DNA from: CAG-552 sp964516925
GTDB taxonomy: Bacteria > Bacillota > Clostridia > Christensenellales > Pumilibacteraceae
Assembly: GCA_964516925.1 (NCBI GenBank)
Contig: CAZEXL010000012.1
Span: 1 to 44,052, forward strand
DNA: 44,052 bases
Direction: 5' to 3'
The translations under genes and the position numbers were made by a program. The notes below the pieces were generated by a model. The model searched no databases. It was not told where the DNA came from and was given only the letters and a program-made list of their open reading frames with translations. Numbering within the stretch: position 1 is the first letter of the stretch; every line of letters starts with the position of its first letter. Of the stretch, positions 15,114-23,152 are shown piece after piece.

Positions 15114-15121
15114 GCCGCTTT
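15095..15121 (-). terminator. Terminator of the YugP-like peptidase gene
   Basis: Minus strand: AAAGCGGCTTG - ACA - CAAGTCGCTTT followed by TTG. An 11-bp stem with one G-U pair. It lies 22 nt after the stop of the peptidase gene and overlaps the next promoter. Confidence 0.75.
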
Positions 15122-15143
15122 AAGCATAAAACGAAATTTAGAA

Positions 15144-15872
15144 TTAGTCGCGTCTGCGCCCGAACAAAATGAGCACTCTAAGCAAAAAACGCAAAAAGTA
15201 AACGAGCGAAGTAAGCAAGGAAGCAACGTACGTGAACGCTGCGGCTGACAATACTTGGCTTGCTCCGCTTACCTCCGACTGAGTAAGAATGCCTTCGGAT
15301 AATAGCATTTTTTTTGCTCGCCTGCTTGCGTTAAGCTCGACGGGAAGCGTGACGAGCGCAAACAAGAACGACGCACCGTATAAAGCTACGCCGATTAAAG
15401 CTATGACAAAGCCGAGATCCTCGTTTGCCGAAAGCGACAACATATCGATTAAGAGCCCGATGATTACAAGCGGCATTGCAAGACGAGTACCGAAGTTTAC
15501 AAGAGGAACGAGTGCGGTTCGTATATTGTAAAAAAGGTAGCCCTTCTTTTTTTGCATTACGTGTCCCACTTCGTGCGCGGCAACCGCAACGGCGGCAACC
15601 GACGAGCTGTCGTAAGTAGAAGCGGACAAATTAACTATCTTTCGCGTAGGATCGTAGTGATCGGTAAGCGAATCGCTTACACGCCCCACGGCAATGTCGT
15701 CCGCTCCGCCCGACTGCATAAGTCGCTGAGCCGTTTGTCTGCCCGTATAGCCGAACTGACTCTGCTTTTTGTCGTAACGAGCAAAAGTAGTTCGCACTTT
15801 TACGCTTGCAATCACCGATATTATTGCGCAAACTATTATACCTACAAAACACCAAATATAATATTCGTACAT
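15144..15872 (-). CDS. YugP-like zinc metallopeptidase
   Basis: A 242-residue membrane-bound peptidase of the neutral zinc metallopeptidase/DUF2 group (Bacillus YugP). N-terminal helix (about 5-22), then the zinc site AAHEVGHVMQ (HExxH, about residues 100-108), then three more membrane helices. ARRAKKMLLSEGILT near the C-terminus is typical. The start at 15872 follows GGAAGGAG; an in-frame ATG six codons earlier lies before that site. Substrates of the family are not established. It has its own promoter and terminator. Confidence 0.85.
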   Translation of the reverse strand: MYEYYIWCFVGIIVCAIISVIASVKVRTTFARYDKKQSQFGYTGRQTAQRLMQSGGADDIAVGRVSDSLTDHYDPTRKIVNLSASTYDSSSVAAVAVAAHEVGHVMQKKKGYLFYNIRTALVPLVNFGTRLAMPLVIIGLLIDMLSLSANEDLGFVIALIGVALYGASFLFALVTLPVELNASRRAKKMLLSEGILTQSEVSGASQVLSAAAFTYVASLLTSLVYFLRFLLRVLILFGRRRD

Positions 15873-15892
15873 TTTATTCTCCTTCCGCAATT

Positions 15893-15921
15893 ATTGTACC
15901 ACACTTATTATGAAAACGCAA
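15893..15921 (-). promoter_or_regulatory. Sigma-A promoter of the YugP-like gene
   Basis: Minus strand: TTGCGT - 17 nt - TACAAT, 20 nt before the ATG. Confidence 0.6.
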
Positions 15922-15942
15922 CGGTTTAGTATGAATATTACG

Positions 15943-15981
15943 ATAAAAAAAAGCGACGATTCGTTGTAGTCGAACCGCCGC
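15943..15981 (-). terminator. Terminator at the end of the surface operon
   Basis: Minus strand: GCGGCGGTTCG - 7 nt loop - CGAATCGTCGC and eight Ts. Eleven pairs with two G-U. It closes the long minus-strand operon ending with the InlB-repeat lipoprotein. Confidence 0.9.
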
Positions 15982-15993
15982 ATTATACGTTTT

Positions 15994-17124
15994 TTAATTT
16001 ATAGGCTCCCACCATGCGTATAACGTAAGGTTAGAACATATCGGAGTAAGGTCGGTAAATCTTGCCAGCGTATACTCTTCGCCCTCCTCGGCAATGAGCT
16101 TAGTATACCAACCTATGAACTTGTAACCGCTTCTGGTCGGAATGGGAACGCTTGGCGAACCCTCGGCAGAAGAAAGATAGTTGCCGTGATTTACGATATA
16201 CGATATTTCGCTTGAAGTTTGAGTGCCCTGCGTGCGAACGTAACCGCCGTTAGCCTTAAAGGTTACAAGATACGACGTGTCTTCGTCCACGAAGCTGAAC
16301 AACTTTATCCAAGTCCCGTTCTTTTTAAGGAATATGGCTTTATTCGAAGAATCGGTGTTAAACCAATAATCGCCGTCCTTACCGTCCGAACTTGACGGCG
16401 CACGCGAGCCGTTGAGCCATGTTGCCGGCTCGGCAGGTTTATCGAAAATGAAGGTGGAATCCGGTCTGCCGTCGGTGTATTCGATATTAAGAATATACGA
16501 TTGCCCGCTTGGATCGGTAACCTGAGTAATGCTCTTTATCCCGCTAGCCGCCGACACGTCGAACGTTTTCTCGGTTCCGTCGGTGAACTTGAAATAAAGC
16601 TCTCCGCCGCTTACCACACCGTTTGCGTCTTTGTTTTCGGTGTAATTAACCTCCTCGATACCCGTTCCGTCTTTGCCCTTGGGAAGCAAAATTTCTTCGG
16701 ACTGTTTACCGCCGCTGAAGTTGAACACGATGTACGACGAAGTGTGCGTTTCGTCCTCCGGGAAAATACGAACGCCCTCGATGGACACGCCGTCGGGCAC
16801 GGAGAACGATACGTCCTCGGCATCCTCGTCGGTAAAGCTTATAGTTACGATAGTTTCTTTACCGTTGTTAGAGGTGGTTATTTCGGCTATTCCGTTACCG
16901 TCTTCGCCTTTTTCGCCGCTGTCACCCTTGACTTCTTCGATTCCGTCCGTTTGGATCATGGTTATCGTTCCGTCGTCGTAGGTGATTTCCAGATAGTACT
17001 TTTGCGTCGTCTCGTTGAAAGCTATGCTTGCCGATATGATTTCGGCATCGTCCCATCCCATGGAACAAGCGGCAAGCGACAAACACATAAACACTGAAAG
17101 TAATACGATTATCAGCTTTTTCAT
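15994..17124 (-). CDS. Lipoprotein with C-terminal InlB-type repeat
   Basis: A 376-residue exported lipoprotein: signal MKKLIIVLLSVFMCLSLAAC with the cysteine at residue 20. Three short Gly/Lys/Asp-rich linkers (such as KGDSGEKGEDGNG, PKGKDGTG, SSDGKDGDYW) separate beta-rich modules; they look like tiny collagen-like or phage-fibre linkers. The C-terminal 75 residues form one Listeria-Bacteroides (InlB B / Flg_new) repeat with YKFIGWYT and LTLYAWWE. The ATG overlaps the stop of the beta-helix gene by 4 nt, so it is made together with it. Likely the outer-surface, membrane-anchored component of the operon. The last repeat is the same type as those in the 1893-residue giant at 29549. Confidence 0.8.
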   Translation of the reverse strand: MKKLIIVLLSVFMCLSLAACSMGWDDAEIISASIAFNETTQKYYLEITYDDGTITMIQTDGIEEVKGDSGEKGEDGNGIAEITTSNNGKETIVTISFTDEDAEDVSFSVPDGVSIEGVRIFPEDETHTSSYIVFNFSGGKQSEEILLPKGKDGTGIEEVNYTENKDANGVVSGGELYFKFTDGTEKTFDVSAASGIKSITQVTDPSGQSYILNIEYTDGRPDSTFIFDKPAEPATWLNGSRAPSSSDGKDGDYWFNTDSSNKAIFLKKNGTWIKLFSFVDEDTSYLVTFKANGGYVRTQGTQTSSEISYIVNHGNYLSSAEGSPSVPIPTRSGYKFIGWYTKLIAEEGEEYTLARFTDLTPICSNLTLYAWWEPIN

Positions 17125-19565
17125 TGCAATTCTCCTTGTATCTCGGTTACGTAGTATCCCGAATTTTCTCTCATTTTATTATCGCTAGGCGACTGGCCTA
17201 TCCATTCGTCGGTAGTAAACGTGAACTTAAACGGTTCGAAACCGGTTACTACCGTAACTATTTTGTACATCATACCGCGCAGCTGCCCTACCTGACCGTT
17301 GGACGTCATGGTGATGTATTGATCGGTCATATCTACCGAAACGGTATCTTTAAACGCCGTTCGATGCGCGTACTTTACGTCCAGCTCCACGACCGAAAGA
17401 TTGACTCCGCCGCCGTAGTACGCAACAGGAATGTTGGTGCAAACGGTGCCTTCGTACGAATACGAACTTCCGCTTTGAGCCGCTTTATCCTTTACCATAC
17501 CCTTAAGGGGAAATATGACGTCGACGTTGATTTCGTACGAGGACATATCCTTGTCTCCGAACAATCCGCCCAGATTGCCGCCGATTTCGCTTAGAATCGT
17601 GGAAATATTTTCGTCGATTATGCCCGATATATCCATCGTGTCTATTTGCTTATAGTCGTAAAAACACGTATCGCCCGTTATCGTTACTTTTACGGGATAG
17701 GACGTTCCGGACACTTTTTCGGGCGGATCGGGAATTAGCGGTTTTTGCTCGGTTCCGCTTGAAAGCTGGCCGAAGATATCGGTTATTAAGGACGGAACTT
17801 TGGAGTACAAGAACGGACCGTTAAAGAGCGATTCAAGTACTATAGACGCCACGCCGCTGTTACTGAATTGACAATCTTTTATCGTCGAGCTGCCCATAAA
17901 ATTGTTTTTTACGATTTCTTCGCCGCTTAAGTTTTTTTGCATCGAAACCAGCGCCTTTTTTATGGACTGAGCGCGGTCGGACGAAGTATTGCTTAGATAC
18001 GCGTTTAACAGCGTATCGCCGTCGCCCTTCGGCTTCATATAGTCGGCAAGCGAAGCCTTTATCTCGTTGCCGTCGGCATCGTAAAACGTCTTTACGCCGT
18101 TTTCGTCGGCGGTAACGTATTCGTTAGCTCCAGTTGCGAATAGGAAGTTTTGCGAATAGGACAACATACAATTATCCAGCGTAAAGTCAAACGACGAATA
18201 GCTGCGTAAAATTGTTTTTCCGTACGAAAGTTTGCAGTTTTTTACGGTAACGTCGTCGCCGTAGATTTCCATTACCGTTCCTACGTACGTAAGGTGCGAC
18301 AAGGTGTTTACCGCATCGCAGTTTTGAAGCGTAAGATCGTTTACGGTGATATCGTCGCCGTCCACGTAAAAGCCGACGTTGTCCTGACCGTACGCCGTAA
18401 CAAGCGGCATACCGTTGGGATCGCCGAGCGAATAGAACGGCTTTGGTCCCCTGAAAATATTGTCGGACGACAGCGTGGGAATTTCCACTCCGCCCGATCC
18501 TACGATTACTTTGTACGGATACGTAAGATTGTGCAAATTTATCGTATAGCCGTTGCCGTAAAAATCTTTTTGCACTCGTACGCCTACGCTTATTAGCGGG
18601 CTTACTTCGGTAAATCCGTTGCGCTTTGCCGTTTTGTTCCACTCGTCGATATATCGATGATTGTACGTAGTTGAAAATTTGTAAACTTCGGAATCGAACG
18701 AGAACTTGCCGGTTTTAGAATTGTAATTACCGAAACATTCGACGTTGTTCTCTTTGCCAAGCTCGGTTTGCAAATAACCGAGCGATTGAAGCGATTTGCG
18801 CAAAACGACTATTTCGCCGTTTTGAGACTTGTTGGTGCAGAACATCAAGTCGTCGTAATCGTAAACGTTTACGCCGCCCTCGACTACCGTGAACTTCATT
18901 TCGTAGTCGCTTATATCTTCGTCGGGAACGGAAAACTTTACGGTTGCTTCGCCCGCCGACAAAACGGATATCTTGCCGCTTGATAAGTCGACGCTTACGT
19001 TGTCGGTGGTAGTCGCGGTTATTAATTCGCTAAGCGAATCGGACGGTACGGCGGTTATCTTTATGTCGATTCGAGCTTTCTGTTTTTTGCCGTCAATTAC
19101 GTCGTATTCGCCTACGTACGTCGTAGGATCTACCTTCGAGCCCGACTTAACTGCAAATTGCGCCGTTATTACGCCGTGATCGTAGATTATTGCTTCGAAC
19201 TGCCTGCTTACGTTGCCTTTTTTCGTAGCGCAAGTTATTATTACTTCGCCCTCGGCAAGAGTACGAAGATAGTACGAACTGCCCTTTTGAGTAATTTCGG
19301 CGCAAGCTACGCCGCCGTTTTTGTTAGTTACCGACCAAGTAAGGTCGTTGTCTTTGCCTACTGTGTAATTTCGTTGGTTTACGCCCTCGGCGTTAAGTTT
19401 GTATTCGCCCGAAATAAGCTTGAAAGTTTCGACGTCGTCGTAGTCCCAGCTTATGCCCGAAATATCGACGTCGATGTACACGTACGTTACGTTTATGGCA
19501 ACGGTAGCCAAGATGGAGACCAAAAACGGAATGAGCAATAAAACGATAAGATTCTTCTTTTTCAT
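17121..19565 (-). CDS. Membrane-anchored beta-helix/Ig-like surface protein
   Basis: An 814-residue exported protein. Residues about 6-30 are a single hydrophobic helix without a clear cleavage site, so an N-terminal membrane anchor is likely. Residues about 50-275 look like two BIG2-type Ig-like domains (GEVIITCATKKGNVSRQFEA; SAGEATVKFSVPDED). Residues about 330-520 resemble a right-handed beta-helix (VTVKNCKLSYGKTILRS, FTLDNCMLSYS, STIKDCQFSNSG). The rest is beta-rich without a known domain. The start at 19565 is fixed by GGAGG 10 nt upstream and by a TGATG overlap with the permease stop. Coupling to the ABC permease suggests that the protein is handled by, or works with, that exporter; this is inference. 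No sortase or S-layer motif. Confidence 0.75.
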   Translation of the reverse strand: MKKKNLIVLLLIPFLVSILATVAINVTYVYIDVDISGISWDYDDVETFKLISGEYKLNAEGVNQRNYTVGKDNDLTWSVTNKNGGVACAEITQKGSSYYLRTLAEGEVIITCATKKGNVSRQFEAIIYDHGVITAQFAVKSGSKVDPTTYVGEYDVIDGKKQKARIDIKITAVPSDSLSELITATTTDNVSVDLSSGKISVLSAGEATVKFSVPDEDISDYEMKFTVVEGGVNVYDYDDLMFCTNKSQNGEIVVLRKSLQSLGYLQTELGKENNVECFGNYNSKTGKFSFDSEVYKFSTTYNHRYIDEWNKTAKRNGFTEVSPLISVGVRVQKDFYGNGYTINLHNLTYPYKVIVGSGGVEIPTLSSDNIFRGPKPFYSLGDPNGMPLVTAYGQDNVGFYVDGDDITVNDLTLQNCDAVNTLSHLTYVGTVMEIYGDDVTVKNCKLSYGKTILRSYSSFDFTLDNCMLSYSQNFLFATGANEYVTADENGVKTFYDADGNEIKASLADYMKPKGDGDTLLNAYLSNTSSDRAQSIKKALVSMQKNLSGEEIVKNNFMGSSTIKDCQFSNSGVASIVLESLFNGPFLYSKVPSLITDIFGQLSSGTEQKPLIPDPPEKVSGTSYPVKVTITGDTCFYDYKQIDTMDISGIIDENISTILSEIGGNLGGLFGDKDMSSYEINVDVIFPLKGMVKDKAAQSGSSYSYEGTVCTNIPVAYYGGGVNLSVVELDVKYAHRTAFKDTVSVDMTDQYITMTSNGQVGQLRGMMYKIVTVVTGFEPFKFTFTTDEWIGQSPSDNKMRENSGYYVTEIQGELQ

Positions 19566-21157
19566 CAGTTTACAGCCTCCAAGTCCAAGAATAACGAGTA
19601 TGTCTTTTTGTATACGTACATGGCGATCGGCGCGGTAGCCAAAAGCACGGCGACGAGCGCAATAAGATAGCACAAATACAAGTTAACGCCAAAGTATGAA
19701 AACAATATCACGATTATTGCGAAAACGAACGGAAGCGCGTACGAATACATAGACGACGTAAACGTTTTGCGCGGCTTTGCGTGACGTATGGAAAGCTCCT
19801 CGATTAAAGAAGCAAGGTCGTACGCCGCTAGCGAAATTGCCGCAAACAGCAACGCGAAAAGCGTCGTTGCCGGCTTTAAAATTCCGGATATTACAAGCGC
19901 GAGAAGCGAGATAACAAGCGACGTTGCCGACAATAAAAACGGTATCGCAACTTTTATAAAAAGCTGATCCCTTACCGGCACGGGCATGGTTTTCATATTT
20001 TTGACGGTGCGCTTTTCCATAGAAATATACGCGCTTGCACCCTGCGCTATCGTAGTGGAAAAAACCATTACGAAAAATATATCCACGGCGGGAACGAATC
20101 CCGGTAAAAACGAAGTATAGTACATTATCGTACCCGAATTAAACACGGCGTTCATGGCGTTTATTACCAGACTAAGCAAAAACGGTTGAACGACAAGCAA
20201 TCCGGTGAACGAAAATATATAATCGGAATCCTTGAATATAAGAATCAATTCTTTTTTGACGAGCGCTTTTTTTGCCGACAGCACGTTTTCGGCTTTGACT
20301 GCCTTTTTGGGAGAAGCGGTAAAGCTGACGTTGCGCACGTAGTTGTACGCAAACACCGTTATACTTACGCCCAAAATAAATACGCCGCTGCCTATTAGCA
20401 AATATATCAAAAACGCACTTGCGCTTTTGCCGATAAATATATCGAGTAGAAAGTTTACCGGCACGGCATATTCGCGGAAAGCGATCATAACGTCAACGTT
20501 TTCCTGCGTGAAAAGTGCCATAACGTTGTTTTGCGCTACGAGCGAAGTAAAGAGCGAAAGCGCGACTGAGTACGCGTACGTAAGCACAGCCATTACCACG
20601 ATTGCCATAACGAGCTTTGCAATCGGTTTGTTTTTTAGGTAACGAGAAGCAAGGTACGCGGGATAAACGAAAACCAGCGACAACCCCGTTTCGAACAAAA
20701 ACGACGCCACCGGATAGAATAACGCCTTGTAGTAGTACATGGGCGAAAATCCTTGCATGTTTCCGTAGGCTGCGAACAGCGGATACGAGAAGACGAACGA
20801 CGCGGCGTAATGCACCAAAAAAAGCATAACCATTTTTGACGCGATAATTTGACCGTTGCTTACCGGACGAACGGAAAGAAGTTCAACGTCAAGCGGATCG
20901 AAAAACAATTTTTTTGCCTGAAAAACGCCGAATACCGTTAAAAGCACGGTTATTATAAACAAAAAGACGCTTAAAAACGCTTCGGAAGCGCCTTCGATTG
21001 CCGATATTTTGGTAAGAACGCCCTGAAAAATAAACACTTCTAGCGCTACGAAACAACCCACTAAAACAACGACTACAAGCGCGGTAGTAATTCTCCGCGC
21101 TAGCGACGTTCGCCTACCGAACATCAGTCTGAAGTCTTTTATTAGCAAGTTTAGCAT
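19565..21157 (-). CDS. ABC transporter permease (ABC-2 type)
   Basis: A 530-residue integral membrane protein with about 12 hydrophobic segments in two halves separated by a charged loop (about 285-310, KKAVKAENVLSAKKALVKKE). The layout and the cytoplasmic N-terminus MLNLLIKDFRLMFGRR match large ABC-2-type exporter permeases of Firmicutes. It lies 7 nt after its ATPase gene and overlaps the beta-helix gene by 1 nt. One permease of this size can act as a homodimer or as a fused pair. Substrate not readable; a role in export or assembly of the neighbouring surface proteins is inference. Confidence 0.85.
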   Translation of the reverse strand: MLNLLIKDFRLMFGRRTSLARRITTALVVVVLVGCFVALEVFIFQGVLTKISAIEGASEAFLSVFLFIITVLLTVFGVFQAKKLFFDPLDVELLSVRPVSNGQIIASKMVMLFLVHYAASFVFSYPLFAAYGNMQGFSPMYYYKALFYPVASFLFETGLSLVFVYPAYLASRYLKNKPIAKLVMAIVVMAVLTYAYSVALSLFTSLVAQNNVMALFTQENVDVMIAFREYAVPVNFLLDIFIGKSASAFLIYLLIGSGVFILGVSITVFAYNYVRNVSFTASPKKAVKAENVLSAKKALVKKELILIFKDSDYIFSFTGLLVVQPFLLSLVINAMNAVFNSGTIMYYTSFLPGFVPAVDIFFVMVFSTTIAQGASAYISMEKRTVKNMKTMPVPVRDQLFIKVAIPFLLSATSLVISLLALVISGILKPATTLFALLFAAISLAAYDLASLIEELSIRHAKPRKTFTSSMYSYALPFVFAIIVILFSYFGVNLYLCYLIALVAVLLATAPIAMYVYKKTYSLFLDLEAVN

Positions 21158-21164
21158 TTAGAAG

Positions 21165-21944
21165 TTATTCTCCGTAAGTTTCGAGGAAGATTCGACTTAG
21201 CTGCAATCTTCGGTTGGGCTCCTTATTAAGGTCGTACAGCGCAACTACTTTACCGTCGTTGATTATCGCAACGCGGTCGCAGATTTTGCTTACGAGTTCG
21301 ATGTTATGCGAGGTTACGAACACGGTTTTTTTGTGATCGGCGTATTCGCGCATCATCTTTTTAAGTTCTTCTACCGCCATTATATCAAGACCTACGGTAG
21401 GTTCGTCGAGAATCCAAACGTCGGGATTGAACATAAGACTTGCGACCAAACACAGCTTTTGCTTCATACCGTGAGAATAATCGGACACGGGATTGTTAAG
21501 CTCGGAATACGCTAGTTTAAGTCTGCCGCAAAGGTATCTGTAGTTGCGAATAAAATCGCCCTCGGATATACGGTAGACCGAAGCGACGAATTCGAGATAT
21601 TCGTATCCCGTCATAACGTCGTAACACGAAGGTTCGCTGGCAACGTATCCGAAGTGTTTTTTAGCTTCCAGCGGCTCGGCGGCAATATCGCAACCGCATA
21701 TCGAGATGCTTCCGCTTTGAAAACGCTTTGCGCCTATCATGCAGTCGATAGTCGTCGATTTACCTATTCCGTTTCGACCTATAAAGCCGAACAGCTCGCC
21801 TCGACGCACCTGCAAATCGAGCCCTTTTAGCACCTTTTTTTCGCCGTAAGCTTTATGCAAATCCGTTATTACGATTGCAGGAGCAAGCGCTTCTTCGGGC
21901 GTTTGATCGCCGGTAGATATGTTTTGTGATGTCTGATCGGTCAT
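21165..21944 (-). CDS. ABC transporter ATP-binding protein
   Basis: A 259-residue ATPase of the exporter type. Walker A is GRNGIGKST (56-64; the family usually has NGAGKST), the signature is the degenerate YSHGMKQK (156-163) instead of LSGGQ, Walker B is VWILDEP (176-182) and the switch histidine is in VFVTSHN. The first 22 residues (MTDQTSQNISTGDQTPEEAL) are a disordered acidic extension. The ATG overlaps the stop of the DUF2357 gene by 4 nt, so ATPase and McrC-like protein are translationally coupled. Pairs with the permease that follows. Confidence 0.9.
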   Translation of the reverse strand: MTDQTSQNISTGDQTPEEALAPAIVITDLHKAYGEKKVLKGLDLQVRRGELFGFIGRNGIGKSTTIDCMIGAKRFQSGSISICGCDIAAEPLEAKKHFGYVASEPSCYDVMTGYEYLEFVASVYRISEGDFIRNYRYLCGRLKLAYSELNNPVSDYSHGMKQKLCLVASLMFNPDVWILDEPTVGLDIMAVEELKKMMREYADHKKTVFVTSHNIELVSKICDRVAIINDGKVVALYDLNKEPNRRLQLSRIFLETYGE

Positions 21945-23149
21945 TGTTTACTCCTTGGTCGTATTAGCCACAAGGCAGCCTTGCTCTTTCGCTGAGTACG
22001 AGTAAATTTGCAGCCGCAATGGTCGCAAACGATAATCGTTTCGCCGTAAAGCGAAGCAAAACCGCAAACGGGGCAATACTTTTTGTAGGCATCGCCGCTT
22101 ACAAGTACGGTTTTTAGCGTCATATCAAGCCACTTTTGCGCAAGCTCGCTTTCGGTAAGTCCGTTTTTAAAAAGTCTCTTTCCGCCAACAGAAGTAAAAT
22201 TCCATACGTCCGCAATAGTTACGGTGTCGTATTCGCCCTCTTGCGGTTGAACGGCGGTAAGCAAATGCTTTGCGGTTATAGCGGTAACGGGATCGGTAAC
22301 CTCTAAAGTAAAGGCACCGCGGCAAAGTGACATATTAATTTTGAAGCCTTTGACTTTTATGCCGTCGCTGAACAACTTTGCGCCCATAAGACGCAACGAC
22401 TTAAGCACGTTTACGGCGTAGAAAGACACGAGGTCGTTTTGCGCTTCGTCTGCGCCGTAGCGAATAAAGTCGTTGTAAAAACGATAACATATACGATATT
22501 TGCCGTCCTTGATAAGAATGTTGGTCGGCTTTATCTTGCCGCTTAGCGGTTTTGAAGCAGATATAATTTTGTAAAAATACGTTTCCTTTAAAAAGGCTAT
22601 TCGCTTGACGAGCTTATCTACTAAAACAAGCGCCGTGGTTACTCGATCGGCAACGAGCTCGGTTTCGTCACCCGTAATAAGCGGCAACTCCTCGGCGTAG
22701 AAACGCTTGTACTTTAGAAGCTCGCGATCGAGCAGATTTATAAGCGTAACGATGAACTTATTTTCGTATATCGCAAGCTCGTCGGTGTGCTGGAAGTAGT
22801 AAATTTCCTCGGGAATCATACGAGTTTGACGGCGCTTCCACAAGCTGCTGTCGCGACAAACGCGAGCAAAATCGTCGGGCGAAAGCGACTTGGCTTGTTC
22901 GATTCGGGTAACGATTTCTTCACGCTTGGTAGATACGTGCGGCCGAGCGATAATGGAAGCAATAACGCCGCAAACCGACGAAACGGAAGCAAAAAACTGC
23001 TCGTCGTTGTCGTACGAAACGTTTTGCAACGAAAAGTCGGCAAGTTTTTTTGCGTGCGAAAAAGCGTCGGACATATTGGGATATGCCGAAAAGAAGGCGT
23101 TTATTTTGCCCGACGATTTTTGCAATTGTGCCGACTGAACTGCTCTCAT
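21941..23149 (-). CDS. DUF2357 (McrC-like) protein with zinc ribbon, no nuclease
   Basis: A 402-residue soluble protein. The central part (about 95-260) resembles DUF2357, the N-terminal domain of McrC-type partners of McrB ATPases, with IPEEIYYFQHTDELAIYENK near 110-130. McrC proteins normally end in a PD-(D/E)XK nuclease; I find no such D...ExK arrangement. Instead the C-terminus carries a four-cysteine zinc ribbon (CPVCG near 358, CDHCGC near 376) and a basic tail. It lies 3 nt after the McrB-type AAA gene and overlaps the ABC ATPase gene by 4 nt. Probably an adaptor or regulator of the AAA protein. The DUF2357 assignment is by pattern and by the AAA partner next door; a profile search would settle it. 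Confidence 0.6.
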   Translation of the reverse strand: MRAVQSAQLQKSSGKINAFFSAYPNMSDAFSHAKKLADFSLQNVSYDNDEQFFASVSSVCGVIASIIARPHVSTKREEIVTRIEQAKSLSPDDFARVCRDSSLWKRRQTRMIPEEIYYFQHTDELAIYENKFIVTLINLLDRELLKYKRFYAEELPLITGDETELVADRVTTALVLVDKLVKRIAFLKETYFYKIISASKPLSGKIKPTNILIKDGKYRICYRFYNDFIRYGADEAQNDLVSFYAVNVLKSLRLMGAKLFSDGIKVKGFKINMSLCRGAFTLEVTDPVTAITAKHLLTAVQPQEGEYDTVTIADVWNFTSVGGKRLFKNGLTESELAQKWLDMTLKTVLVSGDAYKKYCPVCGFASLYGETIIVCDHCGCKFTRTQRKSKAALWLIRPRSKQ

Positions 23150-23152
23150 TTA

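Noticed and set aside
15994..17124. Collagen-like protein
   Set aside because: The Gly-X-Y-like stretches are only 8-15 residues and lie between beta-rich modules; no long triplet repeat exists.
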